Source of the DNA: JBOHUC01 sp050733935
GTDB taxonomy: Bacteria; Eisenbacteria; RBG-16-71-46; DASYSL01
Length of the DNA: 24,027 nucleotides
Assembly: GCA_050733935.1 (NCBI GenBank)
Contig: JBOHUC010000102.1
Location: 1 to 24,027 of the forward strand
Reading direction: 5' to 3'
The position numbers and the translations under genes were made by a program. Position 1 is the stretch's first letter, and every line of letters begins with the position of its first letter. Below are positions 1-7,077 of the stretch, one piece after another. A model generated the notes under the pieces. The model was not told the DNA's origin. It saw nothing but the letters and a program-made list of their open reading frames with translations, and did not search any database.

Positions 1-966
1 GCGCACGCCACGTCCGTTGCGACCGCGACACCGGCGGCACCACCCGCGTCGGCGAGCGCGTCAGCGGCCCCGGCCGCGCGTGTCGAAGCCGTGCCGGCCG
101 CGCGCATGCTCGCGAAGGAGCGCGGACTCGATCTTGCGACCGTCACGGGCAGCGGACCGAACGGGCGCATCACGCTCGAGGACGTGAAGCGCGCCCTCGA
201 TGCGAGCGAGTCCGGCACAGCACCCGCGGCTCCTGCGGCTGCCGCGTCCGCCGCCGGACCCGAAGAGCGCATTCCACTCCGTGGCCTCAGGCGAAAGATC
301 GCCGAGCACATGTTGCACGCCGCGCGCGCCATTCCCCACTTCACGTTCGTCGCCGAGTGCGACATGAGTGCGGTCGTCGCAGCCCGTGCGGCCGCGAAGG
401 CGCGCGCCGAAGCCCGGGGAGTCAAGGTCACGTACGTGGCCTACATCGTGCGCGCACTCGTCCCCGCGCTCGTCAAGTTCCCGTTCTTGAACGCATCGCT
501 CGACGATGCGCGCGGGGAGATCGTTCTCAAGCGGCACTACGACATCGGCATCGCGACCGCGACCGACGAGGGACTCACGGTCCCGGTCGTCCACCACGCG
601 GACCGCCTCGACCTGTTCGACCTGGCACAGGAGATCGACCGGCTCGCGACCGCGGCGCGCACGCGCAAGCTCGCGCTCACGGATCTCGCGGGTGCCACGT
701 TCACGGTGACGACGACGGGAGCACTCGGCGGCATGCTCGCGACGCCGATCATCCATCATCCGCAGGTCGCGATCCTCGGCGTGCACGAGATCAAGCCCCG
801 GCCGGTCGTGCGCGACGGGAAGATCGTGGCGCGCGAGATGACGAACCTCTCGCTCTCCCTGGATCACCGCGTCGTGGACGGACAGGTCGGCGCCGAGTTC
901 CTGTACGAGGTGATCCAGAACCTCGAGGACCCGTCCCGCGTGCCGCTCGAGGAGGCCGGCTCGTGA
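1..966 (+). CDS. 2-oxoacid dehydrogenase E2 (dihydrolipoamide acyltransferase), 5' truncated
   Basis: The reading frame is open from the first base, so the gene starts upstream and its lipoyl domain(s) lie outside the window. About 321 residues are visible. An Ala/Pro/Thr/Ser linker (codons 1-26) is followed by a peripheral subunit-binding domain (codons ~27-66, with PAARMLAKERGLD and GSGPNGRIT). A second Ala/Pro-rich linker leads to the catalytic acyltransferase domain (from ~RIPLRGLRRKIAEHM). The active-site HxxxDG motif is present as DHRVVDG, His at codon 289 and Asp at codon 293. Family knowledge: E2 transfers the acyl group from lipoamide to CoA and forms the core of the pyruvate or branched-chain complex. 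The next gene, E1-alpha, overlaps by 4 nt and looks branched-chain-like, so a branched-chain or broad 2-oxoacid complex is favoured. Substrate cannot be fixed from E2 alone. Confidence 0.93.
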   Translation, partial: AHATSVATATPAAPPASASASAAPAARVEAVPAARMLAKERGLDLATVTGSGPNGRITLEDVKRALDASESGTAPAAPAAAASAAGPEERIPLRGLRRKIAEHMLHAARAIPHFTFVAECDMSAVVAARAAAKARAEARGVKVTYVAYIVRALVPALVKFPFLNASLDDARGEIVLKRHYDIGIATATDEGLTVPVVHHADRLDLFDLAQEIDRLATAARTRKLALTDLAGATFTVTTTGALGGMLATPIIHHPQVAILGVHEIKPRPVVRDGKIVAREMTNLSLSLDHRVVDGQVGAEFLYEVIQNLEDPSRVPLEEAGS

Positions 967-2069
967 CGACCTCCATGCTCAGCGTTCTCGATGCGCAGGG
1001 CGCGGTCGATCCCGCACGCGATCCGGGCCTCGATCCGGCCAAGCTCGTTCGGATCTACGAGCACATGCTGCTGCTCCGAGCGCTCGACGGACGGATGATG
1101 AACCTCCAGCGCCAGGGCCGGATCGGCTTCTATGGAACGGCTCTCGGCGAGGAGGCCTCGACGCTCGGAAGTGCCGCCGCAGTGCGCGACACCGACTGGG
1201 TCTTTCCAGCGCTCCGGCAAGGCGGCGTGCTCCTGTGGCGCGGGTTCCCGCTCCGGGCGTTCATCGCGCAGCTCATCGGCAACACGGCCGACATCCTGAA
1301 CGGTCACCAGATGCCGTGTCACTACGCGGACCGCGGCGTGAACGTGGTGGCGTGGTCGTCTTGCATCGCGACCCAGCTCCCGCACGCGGTCGGGATGGCA
1401 TTCGCCGCGCGCTACAAGAAGAAGGACGACATCGCGGTCGCATACCTGGGCGACGGCGCGACGTCTTCGCCCGACTTCCACGCCGCGATGAACTTCGCGG
1501 GTGTCTGGAAGGCACCGGTCGTGTTCGTCTGCCAGAACAACCAGTGGGCGATCTCGGTGCCCGTTGCAGCGCAGACCGCGGTCCGCGAGCTCGTGCGTAA
1601 AGCCGACGGCTACGGCGTCCCGGGCGTGCGCGTGGACGGGAACGACGTGCTGGCCGTGCACGAGGCCGTGCGCGAAGCCGCCGAGCGCGCACGCGCCGGC
1701 GAGGGACCGACGTTCATCGAGTGCGTGACGTTCCGCATGGGCGGGCACAGCTCGAGCGACGACCCGACGCGCTACCGCGAGGACGAGGAAGTCGCGGCCT
1801 GGCGGGCAAAGGATCCGGTCGTCCGGTTCCGCCGCTACCTCGAAGGCCGCAAGCTCTGGGACGAAGCGAAGGAAACCGCGGCGAACGAGCGCTGGAACGA
1901 CGCGATCGGGATTGCGATCCGCGAGGCCGAAGCGATGCCGCTGCCGCCGCCCGAGAGCCTGTTCGACGGCGTGTACGCATCGCTTCCCTGGCATTTGCGC
2001 GAGCAGCGTGACTGGCTCGTCGCCGAAGGCGGCGCGCACGCGAAGGACGACGGAAGGTTTCCGCTGTGA
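963..2069 (+). CDS. 2-oxoacid dehydrogenase E1 component, alpha subunit (branched-chain type)
   Basis: A 368-residue thiamine-diphosphate enzyme subunit that decarboxylates a 2-oxoacid and passes the acyl group to lipoyl-E2. The ThDP/Mg motif runs from GDG (residues 163-165) to NN (192-193) in the context FVCQNNQWAIS. The stretch SSCIATQLPHAVGMAFAA and the segment FRMGGHSSSDDPTRYRED resemble branched-chain (BkdA-type) E1-alpha more than PdhA. The GTG start at 963 overlaps the E2 stop in GTGA, the coupling style seen throughout the window. ATG at 975 is an alternative. No separate E1-beta is visible; it should lie upstream of the E2 gene, because the downstream gene is unrelated. The protein has the usual length and no disrupted motif. 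Confidence 0.92.
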   Translation: MTTSMLSVLDAQGAVDPARDPGLDPAKLVRIYEHMLLLRALDGRMMNLQRQGRIGFYGTALGEEASTLGSAAAVRDTDWVFPALRQGGVLLWRGFPLRAFIAQLIGNTADILNGHQMPCHYADRGVNVVAWSSCIATQLPHAVGMAFAARYKKKDDIAVAYLGDGATSSPDFHAAMNFAGVWKAPVVFVCQNNQWAISVPVAAQTAVRELVRKADGYGVPGVRVDGNDVLAVHEAVREAAERARAGEGPTFIECVTFRMGGHSSSDDPTRYREDEEVAAWRAKDPVVRFRRYLEGRKLWDEAKETAANERWNDAIGIAIREAEAMPLPPPESLFDGVYASLPWHLREQRDWLVAEGGAHAKDDGRFPL

Positions 2070-3346
2070 GCCCTCGCGCCGGCTGGATCCTCCTCGTTGT
2101 GGTCGTGCTCGTACTGCTCGGCGGAGCATGGTGGATGTTCCGTCCGCGCGCGCTCGCGCCGCCGCAAACGGTCTGGGAGCGGCGATCCGAATCGAAGGCG
2201 AAGATCGTCGGCCCCACGCTGGCGACGAGCCCGAACGGGAAGTGGTTCGCGCTCGCATGGGCCGAGGGCCGGCGCGTCTGGTGGATGCGCGGGACGTCGA
2301 CGGGCGGACAGATGCGGCTCGATGCACCGTCCGCGCTCCCGGATTCGCTCCACCCGTTCACGGCGTTCGACGAGGATCCGCCGAAGGCGGCCGTCGACAA
2401 CGAAGGCCAGCTTGCGATCGCGTGGATGACGCGTCCGCTGTCGCGCAACGAAGGTTCGGTGATCGCGGTTGCGCGCCCGAATCTGGATCGCGATCGGAGG
2501 GTCTCCCTCACGCGCATCGAAAGCGACAATCCCAAATCGTTCCTTCTTTCCGAGTCCATTCACTACGACGACGACGGACGACTGCTTGCCGTCTGGATCG
2601 ACGCGGGAAGCGCCGCCGACTCGGATGGCGAACAGGGCGTGCTCCAGTGCGCGGTCGCGAGTCCGCAAGGCGCGTTCGAGGGCATCGCCTCGCTTTCGGA
2701 CAGCGTGTGTGCGTGCTGCAACACGTCGCTTTCGTGGCTCGGTCCGGATCGATTCGCGCTCGCGTGGCGTGGCGTGGCAGCGGGGGACGTGCGCGACATC
2801 CGCTTCGCCGTGCTCGAGGAGCGAGGGGAAGGCCGTGGGACGCCGCCGGCGTTGACGCCCGAATCGCGCACGGTCGTGCACGCGGACGGCTGGTCGATCC
2901 AGGGCTGTCCGCTCGCGGGACCGAGTGTCGGTGCAATCGGAGAATCGGCCGCGTGGGTCACGTGGTACACGGAGGGCCCGTCGCGCGGACTCTACCTCGC
3001 GCGTCTCGCGCCCGGAACCGGCGGCGGCTCCGCAGCGAGCGTGTGGCGGCCCGCCGCGCCGCTTGCGGTCGAAGCCGGCGCGCAGGGCGCTCATCCCAAA
3101 ATGGCGACGCTTTCCTCCGGCCGTCCGCTCGTCGTCTACGAGCAGGCGGTCGGGGAGCAGGGTCGGATGGTGCAAGCGCGCGTGCAGCAGGGCCAGGGGC
3201 TCACGGCGCCGTACGCATTTTCGGTTGCGACGCGGGCGTCCCGTCCGACGGCCGTGCGATTCGGGATCAACTCGGCCCTTCTTGCCTGGAGCGAGTCGGA
3301 CGATCTGGGACCGCGCCTCGTGCTTGCGGACTGGCGCGACCTGTAG
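2066..3346 (+). CDS. membrane-anchored sialidase/BNR-like beta-propeller protein with CxCC motif
   Basis: A 426-residue protein starting at GTG 2066, which overlaps the E1-alpha stop (GTGA). Residues ~6-25 form one hydrophobic segment, a signal anchor with no lipobox, so the rest is expected outside the cytoplasmic membrane. The body has propeller-like repeats (for example SPNGKWFALAWAEG and NEGQLAIAWMTR). Five cysteines are seen: C195, C215, C217, C218 (VCACC) and C281 (GCPLAGP). From memory, paired CxCC and GCPxxGP motifs recur in proteins annotated as exo-alpha-sialidase-like, but no sialidase catalytic set is evident here. Enzymatic activity is therefore not claimed. Its place at the end of a dehydrogenase operon gives no obvious functional link. 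Confidence is high that it is a gene and low for its function. Confidence 0.8.
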   Translation: MSPRAGWILLVVVVLVLLGGAWWMFRPRALAPPQTVWERRSESKAKIVGPTLATSPNGKWFALAWAEGRRVWWMRGTSTGGQMRLDAPSALPDSLHPFTAFDEDPPKAAVDNEGQLAIAWMTRPLSRNEGSVIAVARPNLDRDRRVSLTRIESDNPKSFLLSESIHYDDDGRLLAVWIDAGSAADSDGEQGVLQCAVASPQGAFEGIASLSDSVCACCNTSLSWLGPDRFALAWRGVAAGDVRDIRFAVLEERGEGRGTPPALTPESRTVVHADGWSIQGCPLAGPSVGAIGESAAWVTWYTEGPSRGLYLARLAPGTGGGSAASVWRPAAPLAVEAGAQGAHPKMATLSSGRPLVVYEQAVGEQGRMVQARVQQGQGLTAPYAFSVATRASRPTAVRFGINSALLAWSESDDLGPRLVLADWRDL

Positions 3347-3348
3347 GC

Positions 3349-3377
3349 TTGACGGCCCCCGCGGCCGGTCGTAGCGT
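3349..3377 (+). promoter_or_regulatory. sigma-70-type promoter for the 3424 lipoprotein gene
   Basis: TTGACG (3349-3354), a 17-nt spacer and TAGCGT (3372-3377) match the housekeeping consensus at the key positions. Transcription would start near 3384, giving a ~40-nt leader before GTG 3424. It lies just after the stop of the preceding gene, so the lipoprotein is probably an independent transcript. Confidence 0.55.
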
Positions 3378-3423
3378 CGACAGAGCCGGGCGCGATCCGA
3401 CCCACCGGGAACCGGAGTCCATC

Positions 3424-3861
3424 GTGCGTCGCCGAGTTGCCTTCCTTCCATTCCCTCCTCCACTTCTTCTGCTCGTGCTGTTCACGGCCGGTTGTGACGG
3501 TCCGAACGAACCCGCATCAGAGAACGTAGAAGCTCCCGCCCGCGTCGCCAGCGTGGTCATTCCGGATTCCGTTGCGGCGAACGAGACGATCCCCGTTGTC
3601 ATCTACTGGGCGGGGGGAGGGTGCGTTCGCGCGATCAGCCGTGTCGTCATCACGGCGGACGAGCGCGTGTACGAAGTGCACCCGTTCGTCGAGGAGCTCC
3701 GCGGCGGAGTCTGTCCCGCCGACGTCTTCACCGGCCGCCTCGACGTCGCGCTTCCTCCTGCGCCGTACGCGGGAAACAACGTGCTGCGCGTCGTGGGAGA
3801 AGGCGGGACGCAACGTTACGTGTTCTACGTGGACGGGAGTCTCGAGCCCCACACGCCGTAG
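3424..3861 (+). CDS. small hypothetical lipoprotein
   Basis: A 145-residue protein of unknown function. Start GTG 3424 is chosen because GGAG at 3414-3417 sits 6 nt upstream and because it yields a proper signal peptide: RRR, a Pro/Leu hydrophobic core, then FTAGC with Cys24 as the likely lipidated residue. Thr at the -3 position is not the commonest lipobox residue. After a short polar linker the mature part contains alternating hydrophobic stretches (VASVVIPDSV, NNVLRVVGE, RYVFYVDG), consistent with a beta-sandwich of about 110 residues. Two more cysteines (GGGCVRA, GGVCPAD) could form a disulfide outside the cytoplasm. It has its own candidate promoter and is followed by the convergent gene ending at 3906. 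I do not recognise a family. Confidence 0.75.
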   Translation: MRRRVAFLPFPPPLLLLVLFTAGCDGPNEPASENVEAPARVASVVIPDSVAANETIPVVIYWAGGGCVRAISRVVITADERVYEVHPFVEELRGGVCPADVFTGRLDVALPPAPYAGNNVLRVVGEGGTQRYVFYVDGSLEPHTP

Positions 3862-3905
3862 AAGCCGGACGCGCGGCAGGAGGGGGCGGGCCGTAGGACG
3901 CGGGA

Positions 3906-4379
3906 TCAGTCCGCGGTGTCGATCGCCTCGAGTGCCGCGATGGTCTCCCGTGGCAGGCCGTGGTGCCTCATGCCCGCGAGGATCGCGTCACGATAGATGC
4001 GTGAGGGTGGGCCCTCCGTATCGGGCCGCATGACGTAGGTGAGGGCAGACACCTCCGATCCGTCGGCTTCACGCACGACCGTGATCGCAACTCGATCGTA
4101 CAGGTTGGTCGACGCGCCAGGGCCGTCGTAGCCCTCGTACTCGTCAAGCGCCGCGTAATGCTCCGCGGTGAGCTCGAACAACGCGCCCCAGACGGTCTCG
4201 CCGTCGTGAGGCTCGATCGTCGCGACCGCGCCCTCCCAGTCGCGCCCGTAGCCGCGGAAACGGATCGTGTGCCGATCGAGCCGGGCGCGGCCGAGCACCC
4301 GGTGGCCCGGGCAGCGCTCTTCCATTTGTGGGGGATTGAGGTTCGATCCGTACGCGAAATAGGGGAGGAGGCGTGTCAT
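3906..4379 (-). CDS. gamma-glutamylcyclotransferase-like (AIG2/GGCT fold) protein
   Basis: A 157-residue minus-strand protein. The diagnostic YFAYGSNL motif is at residues 7-14, and the family's catalytic Glu is well placed in LDEYEGY (Glu82). Known family members act on gamma-glutamyl amino acids or glutathione-derived peptides to release 5-oxoproline, but the GGCT/AIG2 superfamily is broad and the substrate cannot be assigned. Length matches single-domain members. It is transcribed divergently from the TPR gene at 4445. The minus-strand candidate -10 (TAGGAT, 4395-4390) lies only 10 nt before the ATG, so the transcript would have a very short or no leader. The 3' end faces the lipoprotein gene, 44 nt away. 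Confidence 0.88.
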   Translation of the reverse strand: MTRLLPYFAYGSNLNPPQMEERCPGHRVLGRARLDRHTIRFRGYGRDWEGAVATIEPHDGETVWGALFELTAEHYAALDEYEGYDGPGASTNLYDRVAITVVREADGSEVSALTYVMRPDTEGPPSRIYRDAILAGMRHHGLPRETIAALEAIDTAD

Positions 4380-4384
4380 CGGTC

Positions 4385-4399
4385 GCGCTATCCTAGCGC
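4385..4399. promoter_or_regulatory. palindrome holding overlapping divergent -10 elements
   Basis: A perfect inverted repeat, GCGCTA-TCC-TAGCGC, lies in the 65-nt gap between the divergent GGCT-like and TPR genes. Read on plus it contains TATCCT (4389-4394), and on minus TAGGAT (4395-4390); both fit a -10 box. No convincing -35 is seen on either side. It may be a shared promoter/operator, but this is inference. Confidence 0.4.
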
Positions 4400-4444
4400 A
4401 CCCCCGAGGCCCATGGCGCCCCCGGCGCCCTCTGCGGAGGACCG

Positions 4445-5356
4445 ATGGAAACTCCGATTCCCACTTTCGACATCGAAGCGCTCTGGGACTTCAACGACCC
4501 TGCCGCGTCGGAAGCGCGCTTCCGCGGTGTTCTCGCGGATCTCTCCGATCCGACGGAGCCCGCGGTCGCGATCGCGAGCCTCGAGCTCCTCACTCAGATC
4601 GCGCGCGCCCAGGGGCTCGGCCGGAGGTTCGACGACGCGCACGCGACACTCGACGATGTCGAGCGCACGATCGCGGCCGAAGAGAAGGCGGCGATTCCGC
4701 GGGTGCGCGTTCGCTACTTGTTGGAGCGAGGCCGCGTCTTGAACTCGTCGGGCAAGAAGGACGAAGCGCGTCCGTACTTCGTCGAGGCGTTCGACCGGGC
4801 CTTGCTCGACGAGGACGATCCGCTCGCCGTCGACGCCGCCCACATGGTCGCGATCGTGGAATCTCCCGAGGGGGCGATGTTGTGGAACGAGCGTGCGCTC
4901 GCGCTCGCGGAGTCCTCGAGCCATCCGCGGGCGCGCAAGTGGCGCGCGTCGCTCCTCAACAACATGGGCTGGACGCGCCACGACCGCGGAGAGTTCGACG
5001 TGGCGCTCGACCTGTTCGAGCGCGCGCTCGAAGCGCGGCGGGAGCAGAGTGATCCGGGCACGATCCGCATCGCGCGCTGGTCGGTCGCGCGCTGTCTACG
5101 CTCCCTCGGCCGGACGGAGGAGGCCCTTGCTGCGCAGCAGGGGATCGAGCGCGAGTTGTCCGCGGCCGGGGACAGCGACGGCTACGTGAACGAGGAGATC
5201 GCCGAGTGCCTGCTCGCGCTCGATCGGGCGACGGATGCACGTCCGCAATTCGCGCGGGCGGCCGAGCTTCTCGGGAAGGATTCGTGGTTCGTCGAGCGTG
5301 AGCCCGCGCGCCTGGCCCGTTTGCGGCAGCTCGGCTCGGAGCCCGCGGCGAGCTGA
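4445..5356 (+). CDS. TPR-repeat protein, cytoplasmic
   Basis: A 303-residue protein without signal peptide or membrane segment. It is mostly helical with tetratricopeptide-like pairs; the clearest are GWTRHDRGEFDVALDLFERA (residues ~178-197) and the following CLRSLGRTEEALAAQQ. The N-terminal ~60 residues (METPIPTFDIEALWDFNDP) are acidic and not obviously TPR. The start is fixed by GGAGG at 4436-4440, 4 nt before ATG. TPR proteins are protein-interaction scaffolds, and no partner is suggested by the neighbours: divergent from a GGCT-like enzyme, convergent with a decayed gene at 5364. No enzymatic motif is seen. Confidence 0.8.
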   Translation: METPIPTFDIEALWDFNDPAASEARFRGVLADLSDPTEPAVAIASLELLTQIARAQGLGRRFDDAHATLDDVERTIAAEEKAAIPRVRVRYLLERGRVLNSSGKKDEARPYFVEAFDRALLDEDDPLAVDAAHMVAIVESPEGAMLWNERALALAESSSHPRARKWRASLLNNMGWTRHDRGEFDVALDLFERALEARREQSDPGTIRIARWSVARCLRSLGRTEEALAAQQGIERELSAAGDSDGYVNEEIAECLLALDRATDARPQFARAAELLGKDSWFVEREPARLARLRQLGSEPAAS

Positions 5357-5363
5357 GTCGGCG

Positions 5364-5704
5364 TCAGTGCGCGACCGCAATCCGCGCGGTCCGGATCGCC
5401 GCTCCCTGCGCAAGCCGCAGAAAATAGAGTCCTGCCGGAATCGCATCGAGCCCGTCGAGACGCACCACCTGCTCGCCCGTTCCTGCGACGGTCACCGCGC
5501 GCATGCGTCGTCCCGCCGGATCGAACAGCTCGAGCGTCACGGGTGCCGATCCCGCGAGTCGGATACGAACGGACACCGCATGCGACGCCGGGTTCCGCCG
5601 TCGACGAGCACGCGGTCCGTGGACCACGACGCGTGGGCGGGAGTGACCGCCTAGAAGCCGAGCCACGCGATGACAAAGGAGAGAGCGACGCGTTTCGAAT
5701 GCAC
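5364..5704 (-). pseudogene. decayed gene for a small secreted protein with FlgD/T9SS-like C-terminal domain
   Basis: Two separate minus-strand frames look like parts of one broken gene. The 5' part starts at GTG 5704, with GGAGG (5718-5714) 9 nt upstream. It reads as a signal peptide, HSKRVALSFVIAWLGF, but is cut by an in-frame TAG at 5653-5651. Beyond the stop the same frame continues AVTPAHAS, which would complete a normal signal-peptidase site. The 3' part lies in another frame (open 5666-5364). It encodes ~75 residues of a FlgD-Ig/T9SS-type C-terminal domain: NPASHAVSVRIRL, VTLELFDPAGRRMRAV and IPAGLYFLRL. In intact family members this domain ends long secreted proteins. Here stop, frame change and missing middle imply decay. 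Alternatively, the short open frame at 5666-5364 could be expressed alone, but it lacks a secretion signal. Confidence 0.6.
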
Positions 5705-5738
5705 GGGAGGAGCCCTCCGGAGAAGGAACGCTCCAAAC

Positions 5739-5766
5739 ATGCTACTCCCCGCACCCCGGCGTTCAA
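5739..5766 (-). promoter_or_regulatory. promoter of the decayed minus-strand gene
   Basis: On the minus strand TTGAAC (5766-5761), a 16-nt spacer and TAGCAT (5744-5739) form a good housekeeping-type promoter. The expected start, near 5732, lies just before the GGAGG/GTG start signals of the remnant. Its preservation suggests that decay is recent or that the site is still transcribed. Confidence 0.5.
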
Positions 5767-5788
5767 AGCGGGTGCGCGGGGGCCGCCC

Positions 5789-5817
5789 TTGACAGTCCGG
5801 AACCGCGTTGCTACGTT
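5789..5817 (+). promoter_or_regulatory. sigma-70-type promoter of the sucCD-ndk operon
   Basis: A perfect TTGACA -35 (5789-5794), a 17-nt spacer and TACGTT (5812-5817) form the best promoter match in the window. Transcription would begin near 5824, leaving a leader of about 110 nt before sucC. It is back to back with the minus-strand promoter at 5739-5766. Confidence 0.65.
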
Positions 5818-5881
5818 CCGGTCTGACTTCGACTTGGCCGCTCGGAGGGACGGCAGGAGACTACCCCGGGCGGCCCTTCGC

Positions 5882-5938
5882 ATGCGCGCCCCGCGCCTCC
5901 CGCGCCCCGCGCTTCACGCGCCCCAGGATGGACGATGA
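5882..5938 (+). CDS. possible 18-codon leader ORF upstream of sucC
   Basis: ATG 5882 opens an Arg/Pro-rich 18-residue peptide (MRAPRLPRPALHAPQDGR) whose TGA (5936-5938) overlaps the sucC ATG in ATGA. Its ribosome binding site is weak, and the weak sucC site (AGGATGG) lies inside it, so translation of the leader could feed ribosomes into sucC. In such GC-rich sequence short open frames also arise by chance. Confidence 0.25.
   Translation: MRAPRLPRPALHAPQDGR
5885..5924 (+). repeat. three short direct repeats, 16-nt period, in the sucC leader
   Basis: CGCGCCCCGCGC occurs at 5885-5896 and 5901-5912, followed by a truncated CGCGCCCC at 5917-5924. All are spaced 16 nt apart and end just before the sucC ribosome binding site. 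This could be a regulator or RNA element, or simple-sequence expansion. Confidence 0.5.
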
Positions 5939-7077
5939 ATCTCCACGAACATCAGGCGAAGGAACTGTTCCAGCGCGCCGGCATTCCGATCGCGCCCGGC
6001 ATCGTGTGCGCGACTCCGGCCGAAGCCCGCGCGGCTGCTGTCAAGATCGGCGGCACGGTGGTCGTCAAAGCGCAGGTCCACTCCGGCGGTCGCGGCAAGG
6101 CGGGCGGGGTCAAGCTCGCGAAGACACCGGACGAAGCGGCCGAGAAGGCGCAGGCGATCCTTACGCTTACGATCCAGGGCCTGCCGGTGCGGAAGGTGCT
6201 CGTCACCGAGGCCGTCGACATCGCGAGCGAGACGTACGCCGCCGTGCTCGTCGACCGCGCGATCAAGAAGCCCATCCTCATGCTCTCGGCCGCGGGCGGC
6301 GTCGACATCGAAGAAGCCGCGCGCACGAATCCGAAAGCCATTCGCAAGATCCCGATCGACGTGACGACCGGCCTTCATCCCTGGCAGGCGCGCACGGCCG
6401 CGCTCGAGATGGGAAAGACGGGCGCGCAGGCGCTCGCGATGGCCGACATCCTGGTCAGGCTCGTGCGTGTGTTCTGGGAGAACGACGCCTCGCTCGCCGA
6501 GATCAACCCACTCGTCGTGACGAAGGACGGAACGGTCCTGGCCCTCGATGCGAAGGTCTCGCTCGACGACAACGCGCTCGAGCGGCACGCCGATCTCGAA
6601 GCGATGCGCGACACCTCCGACGAGACGAAGGGCTCGATTCTCGCGCGAGAACGCGGTCTTTCCTACGTGCCGCTCGAGGGCGACATCGGCTGCGTCGTGA
6701 ACGGCGCGGGGCTCGCGATGGCGACGATGGACCTCGTCAAGTTCTACGGCGGGGAGCCCGCGAACTTCCTCGACATCGGAGGTTCGTCGAACCCCGAGAA
6801 GGTCGTGGCGGCGCTCCAGATCATCACCGGCGACTCGACCGTGAAGGCGATCCTGTTCAACATCTTCGGCGGCATCACGCGCTGCGACGACGTGGCGCGG
6901 GGGATTCTCGCAGCCCTCGATCGCATGAAGATCGACGTGCCGCTCGTCATCCGCCTCACCGGGACGAACGAGGAGATCGCGCGCAAGATGCTCGCCGAGC
7001 GCGGGCTTGCTGCGACCACGTCCATGGACGAAGGCGTGAAATCCGTCATCGCGGCCGCAAGGGGAGGTGCGCGATGA
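5935..7077 (+). CDS. sucC: succinyl-CoA synthetase, beta subunit
   Basis: A 380-residue ADP/GDP-forming succinate-CoA ligase beta subunit of normal length. The start MNLHEHQAKELF is the canonical N-terminus of the family and opens the ATP-grasp domain. GGRGKAGGVK, EINPLVV (metal/nucleotide region), GCVVNGAGLAMATMD, NFLDIGG and NIFGGITRCD (CoA ligase domain) are all conserved. With SucD it interconverts succinyl-CoA and succinate with substrate-level phosphorylation in the TCA cycle. It is the first gene after a strong promoter; its TGA overlaps the sucD ATG in ATGA. The ribosome binding site (AGGATGG) is mediocre, which makes the upstream leader relevant to its expression. Nucleotide specificity was not determined. 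Confidence 0.97.
   Translation: MNLHEHQAKELFQRAGIPIAPGIVCATPAEARAAAVKIGGTVVVKAQVHSGGRGKAGGVKLAKTPDEAAEKAQAILTLTIQGLPVRKVLVTEAVDIASETYAAVLVDRAIKKPILMLSAAGGVDIEEAARTNPKAIRKIPIDVTTGLHPWQARTAALEMGKTGAQALAMADILVRLVRVFWENDASLAEINPLVVTKDGTVLALDAKVSLDDNALERHADLEAMRDTSDETKGSILARERGLSYVPLEGDIGCVVNGAGLAMATMDLVKFYGGEPANFLDIGGSSNPEKVVAALQIITGDSTVKAILFNIFGGITRCDDVARGILAALDRMKIDVPLVIRLTGTNEEIARKMLAERGLAATTSMDEGVKSVIAAARGGAR

Noticed and set aside
1912..3423. Upstream extension of the lipoprotein frame over the preceding gene
   Set aside because: The open frame reaches back to 1912, but this part is an out-of-frame shadow; the signal peptide and ribosome binding site place the start at 3424.
864..3463. Overlapping long minus-strand open frames opposite E1-alpha and the sialidase-like gene
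   Set aside because: Typical of GC-rich DNA; compositions are Arg/His/Asp-rich without domains, and the plus-strand genes are recognisable.
3862..3905. Terminator in the convergent gap between the lipoprotein and GGCT-like genes
   Set aside because: The sequence is GC-rich, but no stable stem with a U tract could be drawn on either strand.
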